Below, in pieces: positions 8,302-16,700 of a stretch of 64,000 nucleotides of DNA. The stretch spans positions 166,727-230,726 of the forward strand of contig NZ_NSKH01000004.1 in NCBI RefSeq assembly GCF_003144095.1. The letters run 5' to 3'. The DNA comes from Streptomyces sp. ICBB 8177 (lineage in GTDB: Bacteria > Actinomycetota > Actinomycetes > Streptomycetales > Streptomycetaceae). The notes under the pieces are model-generated. The model worked only from the letters and a program-made list of their open reading frames with translations. It did not search any database and had not been told where the DNA came from. Numbering within the stretch: the stretch's first letter is position 1; the number at the start of each line of letters is the position of its first letter. A program made the position numbers and the translations under genes.

Positions 8302-11300
8302 TCACACCACCTGGTCCGCGCAGGACATCTCGTCCGCCCGCGTCAGCGTCCCGGCCTCCCCGGCGGCCTCGCCCGGCAGCGCGGCCAGCCGCCGGTTCAG
8401 CTCACCGACCAGCGCCATCGCACCCTGGTCGAGCCGCAGCCCGGACAGCATCCCCTTCGCCGCCCGCCAGTCGTCCCTGGCCGCCTCCGGGTCGCCGCCC
8501 TGCGCCCGTATCCGGCCCCTGACGCCCAGCGCCCTGGCCCTGAACAGCGTCGCCCCGATCGCCTCGAAGCCCCGCAGGGCGTGCTCCGCGTGGGAGGCGG
8601 CCGCCTCGGGACGCGCCACCATGCAGGCTTCCGCGAGCGCGAGGGTGATCCGGCTCTCCGCCATCCGCGCGCCCTCCTTCACCGCCAGGCGCAGCGCCTC
8701 GGTCAGCGTCTGAGTCGCGGCGCCGTGGCCGCCGCTGCGCATCTCGACGGTGGCGAGGCCCAGGAGCGCGTAGCACTGCCCTACCTTGTCGCCCGCCGCG
8801 CGCACGCTCTCCAGCACCGCCTCGTAGGCACGCCGCGCGCCGTCGAGGTCGCCGCCGCCGAGGCACAGCTCGCCGAGGCGGTTGCGGACCTGGGCGGCCA
8901 CCCGTTCGTTGCCGACCTCCTCGCAGATCTCCCCCGCCCGCTCCAGCAGGCGCAGCGCCGCGTCCGGTTCCCCGCAGTCCTGGCGCACCCGGGCCATGCG
9001 CTGGAGCACGTGGGCCTCGGCGACGCGGTCGCCGGTGACCTGGAAGACGCCGAGCGCCTCCTCCCACCGGCCCATGGCGGACGTGACGTCGCCCTTGAGC
9101 CAGTCCTGGTAGGCCATGTTGCGGGCGACGAGCGCGGCGCCGTGGTGGTCGTCCATCCGCCGGTAGAGCGCGTACGCCTGCTCGAACTGGCGCATGGCGC
9201 GGTCGGAGGCGTGCTCGAAGGAGTGCAGCGAGCCCAGGGAGTAGCGCATCGCGGCCTCGCCGCGCCGGTCACCGGCACGGCACGCCGCCTTGAGCGCCAC
9301 TTCGTGGGTGTCGCGCCAGTCGTCGAAGTAGGAGTTCGCCTCGAACAGCGTCACCGAGCTGAGCGCCAGGTCCCAGGCATGGTCGACCAGTCCGCCGGCC
9401 GCCGCCTGGCGCACCGCCGCGACGAGGGACGTGCGCTCCTGCTCGTACCAGCCGAGCGGGTTGGCCATCAGCCGGTCGACGAGCCGTCGCGGCAGTTGCC
9501 AACGGCTCGCCGGGCTGCGCAACTCCAGGTAGTCGCCCGCGTACTGGCGGCGGTGGGCCTCGCCGGTGAGCGACAGCAGGGCACCGAGCCAGCGTTCCAG
9601 GGCGCCGCGCCGCTCCCCCGCGTCCTCCTCGACCAGACGCTCCCGGGCGAACGGACGCATCATGTCGTGGAAGCTGTAGCGCACGTGGCCGCCGGGGCCC
9701 GGCTTGGCGTTGATCAGGTAGGCCTCGGCCAGCACCTCCAGCGCCTCCTGGGCGCGCGGCGCGTCGACCTCGAGCAGCGGGGCTCCCACCCAGTGGGCGA
9801 AGCTCGGCACGTCGAGCAGCGCGAGGCGGCGGAAGAGCAGGCGGGCGTCGTCGGACAGCCCGTCGTAGGTGAGCGAGATGGAGGCGCGCACCTCCAGTTC
9901 GCCGTGGTTGAGTTCGTCCAGGCGCCGGGACTCGTCCACCAGGCGGTCCACCAGGTCGGCCACGCTCCAGTGCGGGCGGGCCGCGAGCCGGGCGGCGCAG
10001 ATGCGCAGTGCCAGCGGAAGGTTTCCGCACAGCCGGCTCAGTTCCGCGACGTCTTCGGGCTCGGCGCCGATGCGTTCCTCGCCGACGATGCGGGAGAGCA
10101 GTTCCGCCGCGCCGCCGTCGCTGAGCGCGCCGATCTCGACACGGGCCGCCGACGGCAGCCCGGTGAGTCTTCGGCGGCTGGTGACGATCACCGAACTGCC
10201 CGCGGTTCCCGGCAGCAGCGCGGCGACCTGGCGCTCGGTCATCGCGTCGTCCAGCACGATCAGCATCCGGCGTCCGCTGACCAGGTCCCGGAAGAGTTCG
10301 GCGCGCTCCTCCAGGCCCTTGGGCAACGCGGGGCCGCTCACCCCGAGCACCCGCAGGAAGCGCTCCAGGATGTCGGCGGGACTCGCCGGCCGGTCACCGG
10401 TGCGCAGGTGGGCGTAGAGCTGGCCGTCGGGGAAGTCCTGCGCGAGCAGGTGGGCCACGTGCACGGCGAGCGTGGTCTTGCCCGCGCCGCCCTGTCCGAC
10501 GACCACGCACACCCGTACCGCGTGCTCGGTGCCGCCGTCGCCCTTGCCGCCGACCTGGCGGAGGATCAGCTCGATGGTCTCGCGGCGTCCGGTGAAGTCG
10601 GGTATGTCGGCGGGCAGCAGGCTGGGGGTACGCGCCTGCGGCCAGGCGTGGGTCGTTAACCCGGTTTCCGGGGTGGGGGGTTCGGCGCCGGTGCCTTCGG
10701 TGACGGCTTCTGCCACCGGATCGGTCGTCGCGCCCGGGGCGGACGTCACGGCGGAGGCGCCGGTCGGCAGGGCCGCCAGGGACTGCGAGGGCGCCTCGGG
10801 GGTGCGGGACGACGCGACGTCGGAGGTGGGGGCGTGCTGCCGAGCGGCGGGCTCGGCGGCAGAGGCGGGAGCCGGGCCGTGTGACGGGGGAACGGCGCCC
10901 GGCGGGGCGGGGGTGAACTCCCCCGCCAGCATGCTCTGGTGGAGACGGCGCAGCTCCTCGCCGGGCTCGATGCCGAGTTCGTCCATCAGCACGTGGCGGG
11001 CGCGCCGGTACTCCTCCAGCGCCTCCGCCTGCCGCCCCGCCCGGTACAGCGCGGTCATCAGCAGCGCCTTGAAGTGCTCCTGGAGCGGGTGTTCCACCAC
11101 AAGTGACTGCAACTCGCCGATCAGTTCGCGGTGTTCACCGGAGAGCAAGCTGCATTCCAGGCATTCGCCCAGGACGGTCAGCCGCCGCTCGTCGAGTCGC
11201 GCCGCGCCCAGCCGCACCAGCCGGCTGTCGACGTCCGCGAGCGCGGGGCCGCGCCACAGTGCCAGTGCCGACCGCAGCTCCGTGACGGCCCGCGCGGGGC

Positions 11301-11649
11301 GGGATCCGGTCATGGCGGCCCGCCCCTCGGCGACCTGCTGCTCGAAACGGTGCAGGTCGAGGGTGCCGGGCTCGACGCGGATGCGGTAGCCGGGGTTGCG
11401 CGTCTCGATGGGATCGGGACCGCTGAGGGTGATGCGGCGGCGCAGGTTGGATATGCAGATGTGGATCTGGCCGCGCGCGGTCGCGGGTGGGTCCTCGCCC
11501 CAGACCGCGTCGATCAGCCGGTCCACCGGGATCACGTGGTTGGCCTCGAGCAGCAGCAGCGCCAGTACGGCTCGCTCCCGCGGGCCCCCGAGCGGTACCG
11601 CGGTCCCCGCCCGGAAGACTTCGAGGTGCCCAAGGATGCAGTACTCCAC
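8302..11649 (-). CDS. AfsR/SARP-type transcriptional regulator with NB-ARC and TPR domains
   Basis: A 1115-aa large SARP activator. Order of parts: OmpR-type winged helix (residues 1-95, including GPRERAVLALLLLEANHVIPVDRLID), bacterial transcriptional activation domain (about 98-245), a Pro/Ala/Thr linker (250-350), an NB-ARC ATPase with P-loop GQGGAGKTT near residue 385, and C-terminal TPR repeats (about 700-1090). Such proteins bind direct repeats near -35 elements and switch on secondary-metabolite genes. Its position beside the PKS makes it the likely pathway activator. Codon 331 (10657-10659) is TTA, so translation should need the bldA leucyl-tRNA. The start is GTG 11649 behind a G-rich SD. 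The family call is certain; the target genes are inferred from position. Confidence 0.93.
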   Translation of the reverse strand: MEYCILGHLEVFRAGTAVPLGGPRERAVLALLLLEANHVIPVDRLIDAVWGEDPPATARGQIHICISNLRRRITLSGPDPIETRNPGYRIRVEPGTLDLHRFEQQVAEGRAAMTGSRPARAVTELRSALALWRGPALADVDSRLVRLGAARLDERRLTVLGECLECSLLSGEHRELIGELQSLVVEHPLQEHFKALLMTALYRAGRQAEALEEYRRARHVLMDELGIEPGEELRRLHQSMLAGEFTPAPPGAVPPSHGPAPASAAEPAARQHAPTSDVASSRTPEAPSQSLAALPTGASAVTSAPGATTDPVAEAVTEGTGAEPPTPETGLTTHAWPQARTPSLLPADIPDFTGRRETIELILRQVGGKGDGGTEHAVRVCVVVGQGGAGKTTLAVHVAHLLAQDFPDGQLYAHLRTGDRPASPADILERFLRVLGVSGPALPKGLEERAELFRDLVSGRRMLIVLDDAMTERQVAALLPGTAGSSVIVTSRRRLTGLPSAARVEIGALSDGGAAELLSRIVGEERIGAEPEDVAELSRLCGNLPLALRICAARLAARPHWSVADLVDRLVDESRRLDELNHGELEVRASISLTYDGLSDDARLLFRRLALLDVPSFAHWVGAPLLEVDAPRAQEALEVLAEAYLINAKPGPGGHVRYSFHDMMRPFARERLVEEDAGERRGALERWLGALLSLTGEAHRRQYAGDYLELRSPASRWQLPRRLVDRLMANPLGWYEQERTSLVAAVRQAAAGGLVDHAWDLALSSVTLFEANSYFDDWRDTHEVALKAACRAGDRRGEAAMRYSLGSLHSFEHASDRAMRQFEQAYALYRRMDDHHGAALVARNMAYQDWLKGDVTSAMGRWEEALGVFQVTGDRVAEAHVLQRMARVRQDCGEPDAALRLLERAGEICEEVGNERVAAQVRNRLGELCLGGGDLDGARRAYEAVLESVRAAGDKVGQCYALLGLATVEMRSGGHGAATQTLTEALRLAVKEGARMAESRITLALAEACMVARPEAAASHAEHALRGFEAIGATLFRARALGVRGRIRAQGGDPEAARDDWRAAKGMLSGLRLDQGAMALVGELNRRLAALPGEAAGEAGTLTRADEMSCADQVV
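10657..10659 (-). promoter_or_regulatory. In-frame TTA codon in the SARP gene (bldA dependence)
   Basis: The minus-strand codon at 10659-10657 is TTA, in frame with GTG 11649 (Leu in ETGLTTH, residue 331, inside the linker). In Streptomyces TTA codons need the bldA tRNA and tie expression to development. Confidence 0.85.
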
Positions 11650-12238
11650 CGCTCATCCCCCCGAAACGACCAGCCCCCAGTCGCGACGCCACGTTGATGG
11701 CCCGTCCCCCGAGTCGCGTGTGGTGTCCAAACATATGCAGGGGAACACGGAGGCGACAAGGCGTGGGGCTCAAGCGGGAGTTGGGGCGCGAACCCTGTGT
11801 GATCGGCAAGCCACGGCCGCGGGCGGCTTCGCGGCGGCTCGGTCCCCGGTGGAAAGCGGAAGGAGCGGGGCGACCGGTCCGGTCCCGGATGACCGTGCCG
11901 GCCGCCCCGTTCGCGTGATCGTCGTCATCCTTCCGCCGCCGTGAGCAGGCGAACCGGCGTCGGCCCCGACCGCACTCGAAGGCGTGAACCCGGCCCGCCG
12001 GGGTTTCGCCGCGGACCGGGCAGCTTCACGCAGCGGCCGGGTGCGACGCGGGCCGGTACGACCGTGCGGCTGCCCCCCGGCGACTTCACGGGCGAGCGTT
12101 CGGGATCGTCCGCGAATCCCGAACGCTCCCGTCCTGACGCCCCAGCTCCCCCGACGTGGTGTGGCATCCCGCATCCCCGCCGATCACGTGGACGGCGAAC
12201 CGCGCCGTGCCCGGGGGTCACGCGATTCCGCGGCGGCC
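11650..12238. other. Intergenic region with one hairpin
   Basis: The region lies between the SARP gene start and the end of the SRAP gene. It should contain the SARP promoter at its left end. The only clear structure is the hairpin at 12094-12128; no gene is supported. Confidence 0.5.
12094..12128 (-). terminator. Hairpin terminator downstream of the SRAP gene
   Basis: A perfect 13-bp inverted repeat (12094-12106 with 12116-12128) with a 9-nt loop lies about 110 nt past the SRAP stop codon. There is no T run, as is usual in this group of organisms. Confidence 0.6.
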
Positions 12239-12994
12239 TCACGCGCCCCGGAACGGCTCGACGTCGACCGCGGTCAGCAGCTCGGGGCCGTTGTTGCGCA
12301 CGTTGTTGACCGCCGTGGTCACCGCCTGGGCGTCGAGCCTGCCTCCGGCCGGAGGCGTCAGCAGCTCGCGCAGTTCCTCCGGGTCCTGGCGGGCCGGGTC
12401 CAACCAGGCGTCCCAGTCCCCGGCGGCGATCGCCAGCGGCATCCGGGGATGGACCCGCCCGGCCGCGTCCGTGGCCTCGGTGGTGATGATCGTGCACGAG
12501 GCCAGCCAGGCCCGCGGGTCGTCGTCCTCGGCGACCTGCGGGTCGCGCCAGAACTCGTACAGTCCCGCGAACGCCATCAGCGACCCGTCGGCCGGGCTGA
12601 TGAGGTACGGCTGCTTGTACGGCTTGCGGTCCTCGCGGGCGGGCATGCCCTGCCACTCGTAGAACCCGTCGGCGGGCAGCAGGCAGCGGCGTTTGACGAA
12701 CGCGCGCCGGAACGCCGGCTTCTCCCCCACGGTCTCCATCCGGGCGTTGATCATCCTCGCCCCGACGGTGACGTCCTTGGCCCAGGACGGGACCAGGCCC
12801 CAGCGCAACGGCCGCAGCCGCCGGGTCACCTCGCCGGTCCCGCGGTCCGCGCGTTCGAGCACCGACCAGACCTCGTCGGTCGGCGCCACGTTCCACGAGG
12901 GGCCCGGCGCGTCGGCCGACGCGGGAGGCTCGGCGGTGTGGAAGACGTCGGCGAGGTCCCTCGGGCTGCGAGTGGAGACGTAACGGCCGCACAT
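12239..12994 (-). CDS. SOS response-associated peptidase (SRAP/HMCES/YedK family)
   Basis: A 251-aa SRAP domain protein, which covalently caps abasic sites in single-stranded DNA through its N-terminal Cys. All the hallmarks are visible: MCGRY at the start (Cys 2 is the nucleophile after Met removal), the conserved Asn in WNVAPTD, Glu in FYEWQ, and His in RVHPRMPLA. The start is set by the need for Cys at position 2: ATG 12994, with GGTGGGAG just upstream. It is divergent from the SDR gene. DNA repair housekeeping role, not linked to the neighbours. Confidence 0.95.
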   Translation of the reverse strand: MCGRYVSTRSPRDLADVFHTAEPPASADAPGPSWNVAPTDEVWSVLERADRGTGEVTRRLRPLRWGLVPSWAKDVTVGARMINARMETVGEKPAFRRAFVKRRCLLPADGFYEWQGMPAREDRKPYKQPYLISPADGSLMAFAGLYEFWRDPQVAEDDDPRAWLASCTIITTEATDAAGRVHPRMPLAIAAGDWDAWLDPARQDPEELRELLTPPAGGRLDAQAVTTAVNNVRNNGPELLTAVDVEPFRGA

Positions 12995-13060
12995 GCTCCC
13001 ACCTTGCCACGCCGCACCCCGCCGGGCGGCGGCCTCGGCGGTCGTACCGCTCGTGTCACC

Positions 13061-13091
13061 TTGCGTTGGAGCGCGCTCCAATTCCTAGTCT
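13061..13091 (+). promoter_or_regulatory. Promoter with MerR-like operator in a long spacer (SDR gene)
   Basis: A perfect 16-bp palindrome, TTGGAGCGCGCTCCAA (13066-13081), lies between a possible -35 TTGCGT (13061-13066) and -10 TAGTCT (13086-13091). The 19-bp spacer with a centred dyad is the usual design for MerR-family activators. The ATG at 13099 is only 8 nt past the -10, suggesting a leaderless or nearly leaderless mRNA. No MerR gene is in the window. Confidence 0.55.
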
Positions 13092-13098
13092 CGACGTC

Positions 13099-14070
13099 AT
13101 GACGACATCGAAGGCAACACCGCAGCACAGGATCGGATCGGGGTTCGGCGCCGACAGCACGGCGGCCGAGGTGCTCGACGGGGTCGACCTGACGGGCAAG
13201 CTGGCCATCGTCACCGGCGGGTACTCGGGCCTGGGTCTGGAGACCACCCGGGCGCTGTCCGCCGCGGGAGCCCACGTGGTCGTGCCCGCCCGGCGGCCCG
13301 AAGCGGCCCGTGAGGCGCTCGCGGGCGTCGACCGTGTCGAGGTCGAGCGGATGGACCTGGGCGACCTCGACAGCGTCCGGGACTTCGCGGAGCACTTCCT
13401 CGCCTCCGGCCGCGACGTGCACATCGTCATCGACAACGCCGGGATCATGGCCTGCCCCGAGACGCGGGTCGGGCCGGGGTGGGAGGCGCAGTTCGCCACC
13501 AACCACCTCGGCCACTTCGCCCTCGTCAACCGGCTGTGGCCGGCCATCGCGGCGGGCCGGGCCCGGGTGGTGTCGGTCTCCTCGACCGGGCACCACAACT
13601 CCCCCATCCGCTGGGACGACCTGTGGTTCGAGCGCGGCTACGACAAGTGGGAGGCGTACGGCCAGTCCAAGACCGCGAACGTGCTGTTCGCGGTCCGCCT
13701 CGACGCGCTCGGCAGGGACGCCGGTGTACGGGCGTTCGCGGTGCACCCCGGCGGCATCCTCACCCCGCTCCAGCGGCACCTGACCCAGGAGGAGATGAGG
13801 GAGCGCGGCTGGATCGACGACAACGGCGAACCGGTGCCGGACCTCGGCTTCAAGACGCCTCAGCAGGGCGCGGCCACCCAGGTGTGGGCGGCGACCTCCC
13901 CCCGACTGGAGGGCATGGGCGGCGTCTACTGCGAGGACTGCGACATCGCCGAGCCCGCCCGAGCCGACGGGCCCCGCACCGGCGTGCGCGACTGGGCGCG
14001 CGACCCGGAGCAGGCGGCCCGTCTGTGGGAGCTGTCGGCGCGGCTGACCGGCGTCGACGCGTTCGCCTGA
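13099..14070 (+). CDS. Short-chain dehydrogenase/reductase
   Basis: A 323-aa SDR with a Rossmann NAD(P) site (TGGYSGLGLE, near residue 38), NNAG-type IDNAGIM, catalytic Ser in VSSTGHH and the YGQSK Tyr/Lys pair. It is longer than the 250-aa classical type and resembles the retinol-dehydrogenase-like oxidoreductases of actinomycetes; the substrate is unknown. ATG 13099 was chosen over an in-frame ATG at 13066 because the latter lies inside the operator palindrome. It stands alone, divergent from SRAP and convergent with the ECF operon. Probably induced through the 16-bp dyad upstream. Confidence 0.9.
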   Translation: MTTSKATPQHRIGSGFGADSTAAEVLDGVDLTGKLAIVTGGYSGLGLETTRALSAAGAHVVVPARRPEAAREALAGVDRVEVERMDLGDLDSVRDFAEHFLASGRDVHIVIDNAGIMACPETRVGPGWEAQFATNHLGHFALVNRLWPAIAAGRARVVSVSSTGHHNSPIRWDDLWFERGYDKWEAYGQSKTANVLFAVRLDALGRDAGVRAFAVHPGGILTPLQRHLTQEEMRERGWIDDNGEPVPDLGFKTPQQGAATQVWAATSPRLEGMGGVYCEDCDIAEPARADGPRTGVRDWARDPEQAARLWELSARLTGVDAFA

Positions 14071-14088
14071 CCGGTGAGGCCCCCGGCC

Positions 14089-14105
14089 GGGCGCGGACCG
14101 CGCCC
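14089..14105. terminator. Short GC palindrome between convergent genes
   Basis: Eight-base arms (14089-14096 with 14098-14105) around one base, between the SDR stop and the stop of the minus-strand membrane protein gene. It may serve as a compact bidirectional terminator. Confidence 0.35.
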
Positions 14106-14476
14106 TAGCCGGGGCTCCGGGTGGGGGACGCGCTGCCGATGTGCGGCGACGCGCTCACCGGCGTCGGCACCGACACGCCGCTGGGTGAGTGGTCCGGGCT
14201 CGCCGGGCCGACGCTCGGCGGGCTGAGCGGCACAGGACGGTGCTGCGGCTGCGCGCCCGGCAGGGCGGCCACGGCGGTGGCCGTCAGCGCGACGAACAGC
14301 ATCGTGCCCGTGGCCGAGAGCGCCAGGCGCCGGCGCCGTGTTCGTCGTCCGCCCGCGACGGCGGCGTCGACGGCATCGGCGACGTCGCGCGCGGCGGGCT
14401 CCCCCGCGGCGTCGAGGATCTGCTCGAAGGCGGTCCGCACGACGTCCCCTTCCTCCCCGTTCATCTCCCTCCTCAT
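14105..14476 (-). CDS. Small single-TM protein coupled to ECF sigma factor (putative anti-sigma-like)
   Basis: A 123-aa protein with a charged cytoplasmic N-terminus (about 45 residues), RRTRRRR positive patch, one membrane span (LALSATGTMLFVALTATAVAAL) and a Pro/Ser/Thr-rich outer tail. Its ATG (14476) overlaps the sigma stop as ATGA, so translation is coupled; a second ATG at 14464 lies behind AGGAGG but too close. The layout (N-in, coupled to an ECF gene) is that of an anti-sigma factor, but I see no zinc-finger anti-sigma motif (HxxxCxxC). The sensor role is therefore inference. Confidence 0.65.
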   Translation of the reverse strand: MRREMNGEEGDVVRTAFEQILDAAGEPAARDVADAVDAAVAGGRRTRRRRLALSATGTMLFVALTATAVAALPGAQPQHRPVPLSPPSVGPASPDHSPSGVSVPTPVSASPHIGSASPTRSPG

Positions 14477-14982
14477 CTCCGGCTCGTCTCCTCGGCGAGG
14501 TCCCCGACGAGTTCCCGCAGCCGCGCGAGCCCCCGGGCGCTCTGGCTCTTGACCGTACCCGTCGACACGCGCAGTGCCTCCGCCGTCTGCTCCACGCTCC
14601 AGTCCTCCCAGTACCGCAGGACCAGCACGGCACGGTAGCGGGGTGGCAGCCGCATCAGCGCCGAGCGCATCACGAGGCGCAGTTCCGGCGCCTCCGGGCC
14701 GGTCGACGGCGGCTCGGCCAGCTCTGCGAGCGGCTCCTCGCGCCAGCGGCGTCTGCGGTGCTGGTCGATGAAGGTACGCGTCAGGATGGTGCGGGCGTAT
14801 CCGTCCACGTTGCCGTCCTTGCGGACCCGCCCCCAGGCCGCGTAGAGCTTCATCAACGTGACCTGGACCAGGTCCTGCGCCTGGTGCCAGTCCCCGCACA
14901 GCAGGTACGCGCTGCGTCTGAGCTGCGGCTGCCGTGCCTCGGCGAACGCCCGGAACTCCCGTTCACGGACTTCTTCCCTCAC
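14473..14982 (-). CDS. SigE-family ECF RNA polymerase sigma factor
   Basis: A 169-aa ECF sigma factor of the actinobacterial SigE-type group. Region 2 is seen in FAEARQPQLRRSAYLLCGDWHQAQDLVQ and the following YAAWGRV; region 4 helix-turn-helix in LPPRYRAVLVLRYWEDWSVEQTAEAL followed by VSTGTVKSQSARGL. GTG 14982 was preferred to GTG 14988 because GAAGG lies 7 nt before it but only 1 nt before the other. It is the first gene of a two-gene unit with the coupled membrane protein. Confidence 0.93.
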   Translation of the reverse strand: MREEVREREFRAFAEARQPQLRRSAYLLCGDWHQAQDLVQVTLMKLYAAWGRVRKDGNVDGYARTILTRTFIDQHRRRRWREEPLAELAEPPSTGPEAPELRLVMRSALMRLPPRYRAVLVLRYWEDWSVEQTAEALRVSTGTVKSQSARGLARLRELVGDLAEETSRR

Positions 14983-15192
14983 ACACACGCCTTCCGTCCG
15001 CGAACCGTCTTCCGTCCTGGTAGTGGTACGCGAGCGGACTCCCGGCAGGTTGCACGCGAACGGGAACGAGATCCCTCGGCCTCGCGTGCAACCCGTCCTG
15101 TGGCCGGTCCCGTACTCCTCTCATGCCAGGGCCATGGCCCAGGTCAACGGCTGAGCGGTCCCGCTCGGCCCCGTGGTTAGGAGTTCAGCTCA

Positions 15193-15615
15193 ATGCATCG
15201 CAAGTCCTCACAGCGCACGCACCGAGTCCGTCGTCTGCTGCTCGGCGTGACGGCGGGCACCGCGGTCGCCGCGGCGGGCTGGGGCGCCGTGGCCAACGCG
15301 GCCGCCAACCCCGCCAGGCCGGCGGCGCCGGGGCACAGCGCCTCGCCCACTCCCGTGGCCCCCGCTCCCGTCCGCAGCGCCTCGCCGGTCCCGGGAGGCG
15401 TGGCGACCGCCAGCCCCGTCCCGGGTGGCGGCGGCGCCGCGACGCCCGCTCCGGTGCGCAGCGCGTCCCCGGTGCCGGGTCACGGTGCCTCCACGCCGGT
15501 GCGCACCCCTTCGCCGGTCCCGGCGCGCGGTGTCGCCACGCCCACGCCCGCGGGCAGCGCCTCCCCCGTTCCCGCACCCGTCAGCGCAGTCGCGACGCCC
15601 GCGCCGCGCGGCTGA
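15193..15615 (+). CDS. Secreted Pro/Ala/Ser repeat protein
   Basis: A 140-aa protein with signal sequence (RRLLLGVTAGTAVAAAGWGAVANAAA) followed by about 100 residues of low-complexity repeats built on SASPVPG and ATPAP units. At least five copies of SPVP occur. No enzyme domain. It is divergent from the ECF operon and may belong to its regulon; such tails are seen in wall-spanning or surface proteins. The start ATG 15193 has AGGAGTTC upstream. A strong terminator follows at 15628. Confidence 0.65.
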   Translation: MHRKSSQRTHRVRRLLLGVTAGTAVAAAGWGAVANAAANPARPAAPGHSASPTPVAPAPVRSASPVPGGVATASPVPGGGGAATPAPVRSASPVPGHGASTPVRTPSPVPARGVATPTPAGSASPVPAPVSAVATPAPRG

Positions 15616-15627
15616 CGCGCCGAACGC

Positions 15628-15675
15628 CGCCTGCGGGGCGTCGCGCTCCTTCGGGGGCGGGGCGCCCCGCAGGCG
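15628..15675 (+). terminator. Terminator after the Pro-rich protein gene
   Basis: A perfect 13-bp inverted repeat (15628-15640 with 15663-15675) and 22-nt loop, 12 nt after the stop codon. Confidence 0.7.
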
Positions 15676-15935
15676 AACAGAACCACACACGCCCCTTGCG
15701 CCATTATGATGGAGTCCGTGCTTATTGAGGACGCCACCCGGAGGTGCGGGCAGGTCGTCCAGGGGTGGGCCGTCGTGGCGCCGCGACGCGTCCTGCCGAC
15801 CGGTGGCACGGGTGGCGGGCGCGAGCCGCCCATCCGTCCCGAGCGGCGCGGGCCCCACACCGCGTCGCCCGGGGACGCCGACACGCGGCGTGAGGAAGGG
15901 AGTTGAGCATCGGCCGGTGTGGGGGGCGGCCCCGG

Positions 15936-16331
15936 TCACAGGTCGGCGGAGCGCTCCAGCGGCAGTTGTTCGGCGTGGTCGAGCGCCAGCCGGACGGCGC
16001 CAAGGACCGCGCACTCCTCGCCGAGCGTCGAGGCCTTCACCTCGGGCGTCCGGACGCACACGCGGTTCAGTTCGGTCACCAGCGGCTCGACGAGCAGATC
16101 CGCCGCCTCGGAGAACTCCCCTCCCAGTACGACGAGTTGGGGGTCGAGAGTGAGCACCAGGGCCGAGGTGCCGACGGCCAGGTCCCGTACGTACCGGCGC
16201 ACGGCCGCCGCGGCCGACCGGTCGCCCTCGCGCGCCGCGGCGAAGACCCGCTTCGGATCCTGCCCGGCGTCCGCGTCCGGGGCGTGTTCCCCCGCCCACG
16301 CGGTGAGGTGGCCGGGCGCGTCGCGACTCAT
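15936..16331 (-). pseudogene. Truncated ROK-family gene (C-terminal part only)
   Basis: The 131-aa frame matches the C-terminal third of ROK sugar kinases/repressors: the alternating REGDRSAAAAVRRYVRDLAVG helix, then LVLTLDPQLVVLGGEFSEAADLLVEPL and the closing ECAVLGAVRLAL. Full ROK proteins are 300-400 aa. The N-terminal helix-turn-helix or ATP site (DxGxT) and the zinc motif (CxCGxxGCxE) are missing, and no frame upstream supplies them. An ATG with GGGGAG 5 nt before it still opens the frame, so a short product might be made. I read it as a gene remnant. Confidence 0.7.
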
Positions 16332-16646
16332 GAACGCTCCCCGTCAGCGGCCCGAGGGCTTCGGGCGTCCTGGGCGGATATAAGGCGGACTCCACCATAA
16401 GACAGGCACGCCACCTCACACACCACGAGGGGTGCCGGAGCCCGCTGTTGGCAGTGGCCCGCCGGACACCCGTGCGTCAACGCCCTCCAGGGCAGACCGC
16501 GGGCTGCGCCAAGGTCTGAAGCGAGCACGCCGACCTGCTGCCGCACCACAACGGCGGCGTATGCCCGGTGTCGTCGAACTCGCGGACAACGCGTGTCCCG
16601 GCGGACAACGCGTGTCCCGAACGGGCCCGTCCGTCTCGCCGCGTGC
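16332..16646. other. Intergenic region with tandem dyad repeats
   Basis: Between the ROK remnant and the S53 terminator. It holds the tandem repeat at 16582-16619 and no supported gene. Confidence 0.45.
16582..16619. repeat. Two tandem 19-bp copies, each with internal dyad
   Basis: GCGGACAACGCGTGTCCCG occurs twice head to tail (16582-16600 and 16601-16619) with no mismatch. Each copy contains GGACA-N5-TGTCC, an inverted repeat of operator type. It lies downstream of the S53 gene and upstream of the ROK remnant. Confidence 0.75.
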
Positions 16647-16684
16647 CACGGGCCCCGGCCGCGGGGTGGCGGTCGGGGCCCGTG
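16647..16684 (-). terminator. Terminator of the S53 protease gene
   Basis: A perfect 11-bp inverted repeat (16647-16657 with 16674-16684), 16-nt loop, beginning 17 nt past the protease stop codon. Confidence 0.7.
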
Positions 16685-16700
16685 CGCGATCGGCGGAGGG

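Noticed and set aside
8581-10659. A 692-codon plus-strand frame opposite the SARP gene
   Set aside because: Shadow of the high-GC third position; no family motif, and the opposite strand has clear SARP/NB-ARC sequence.
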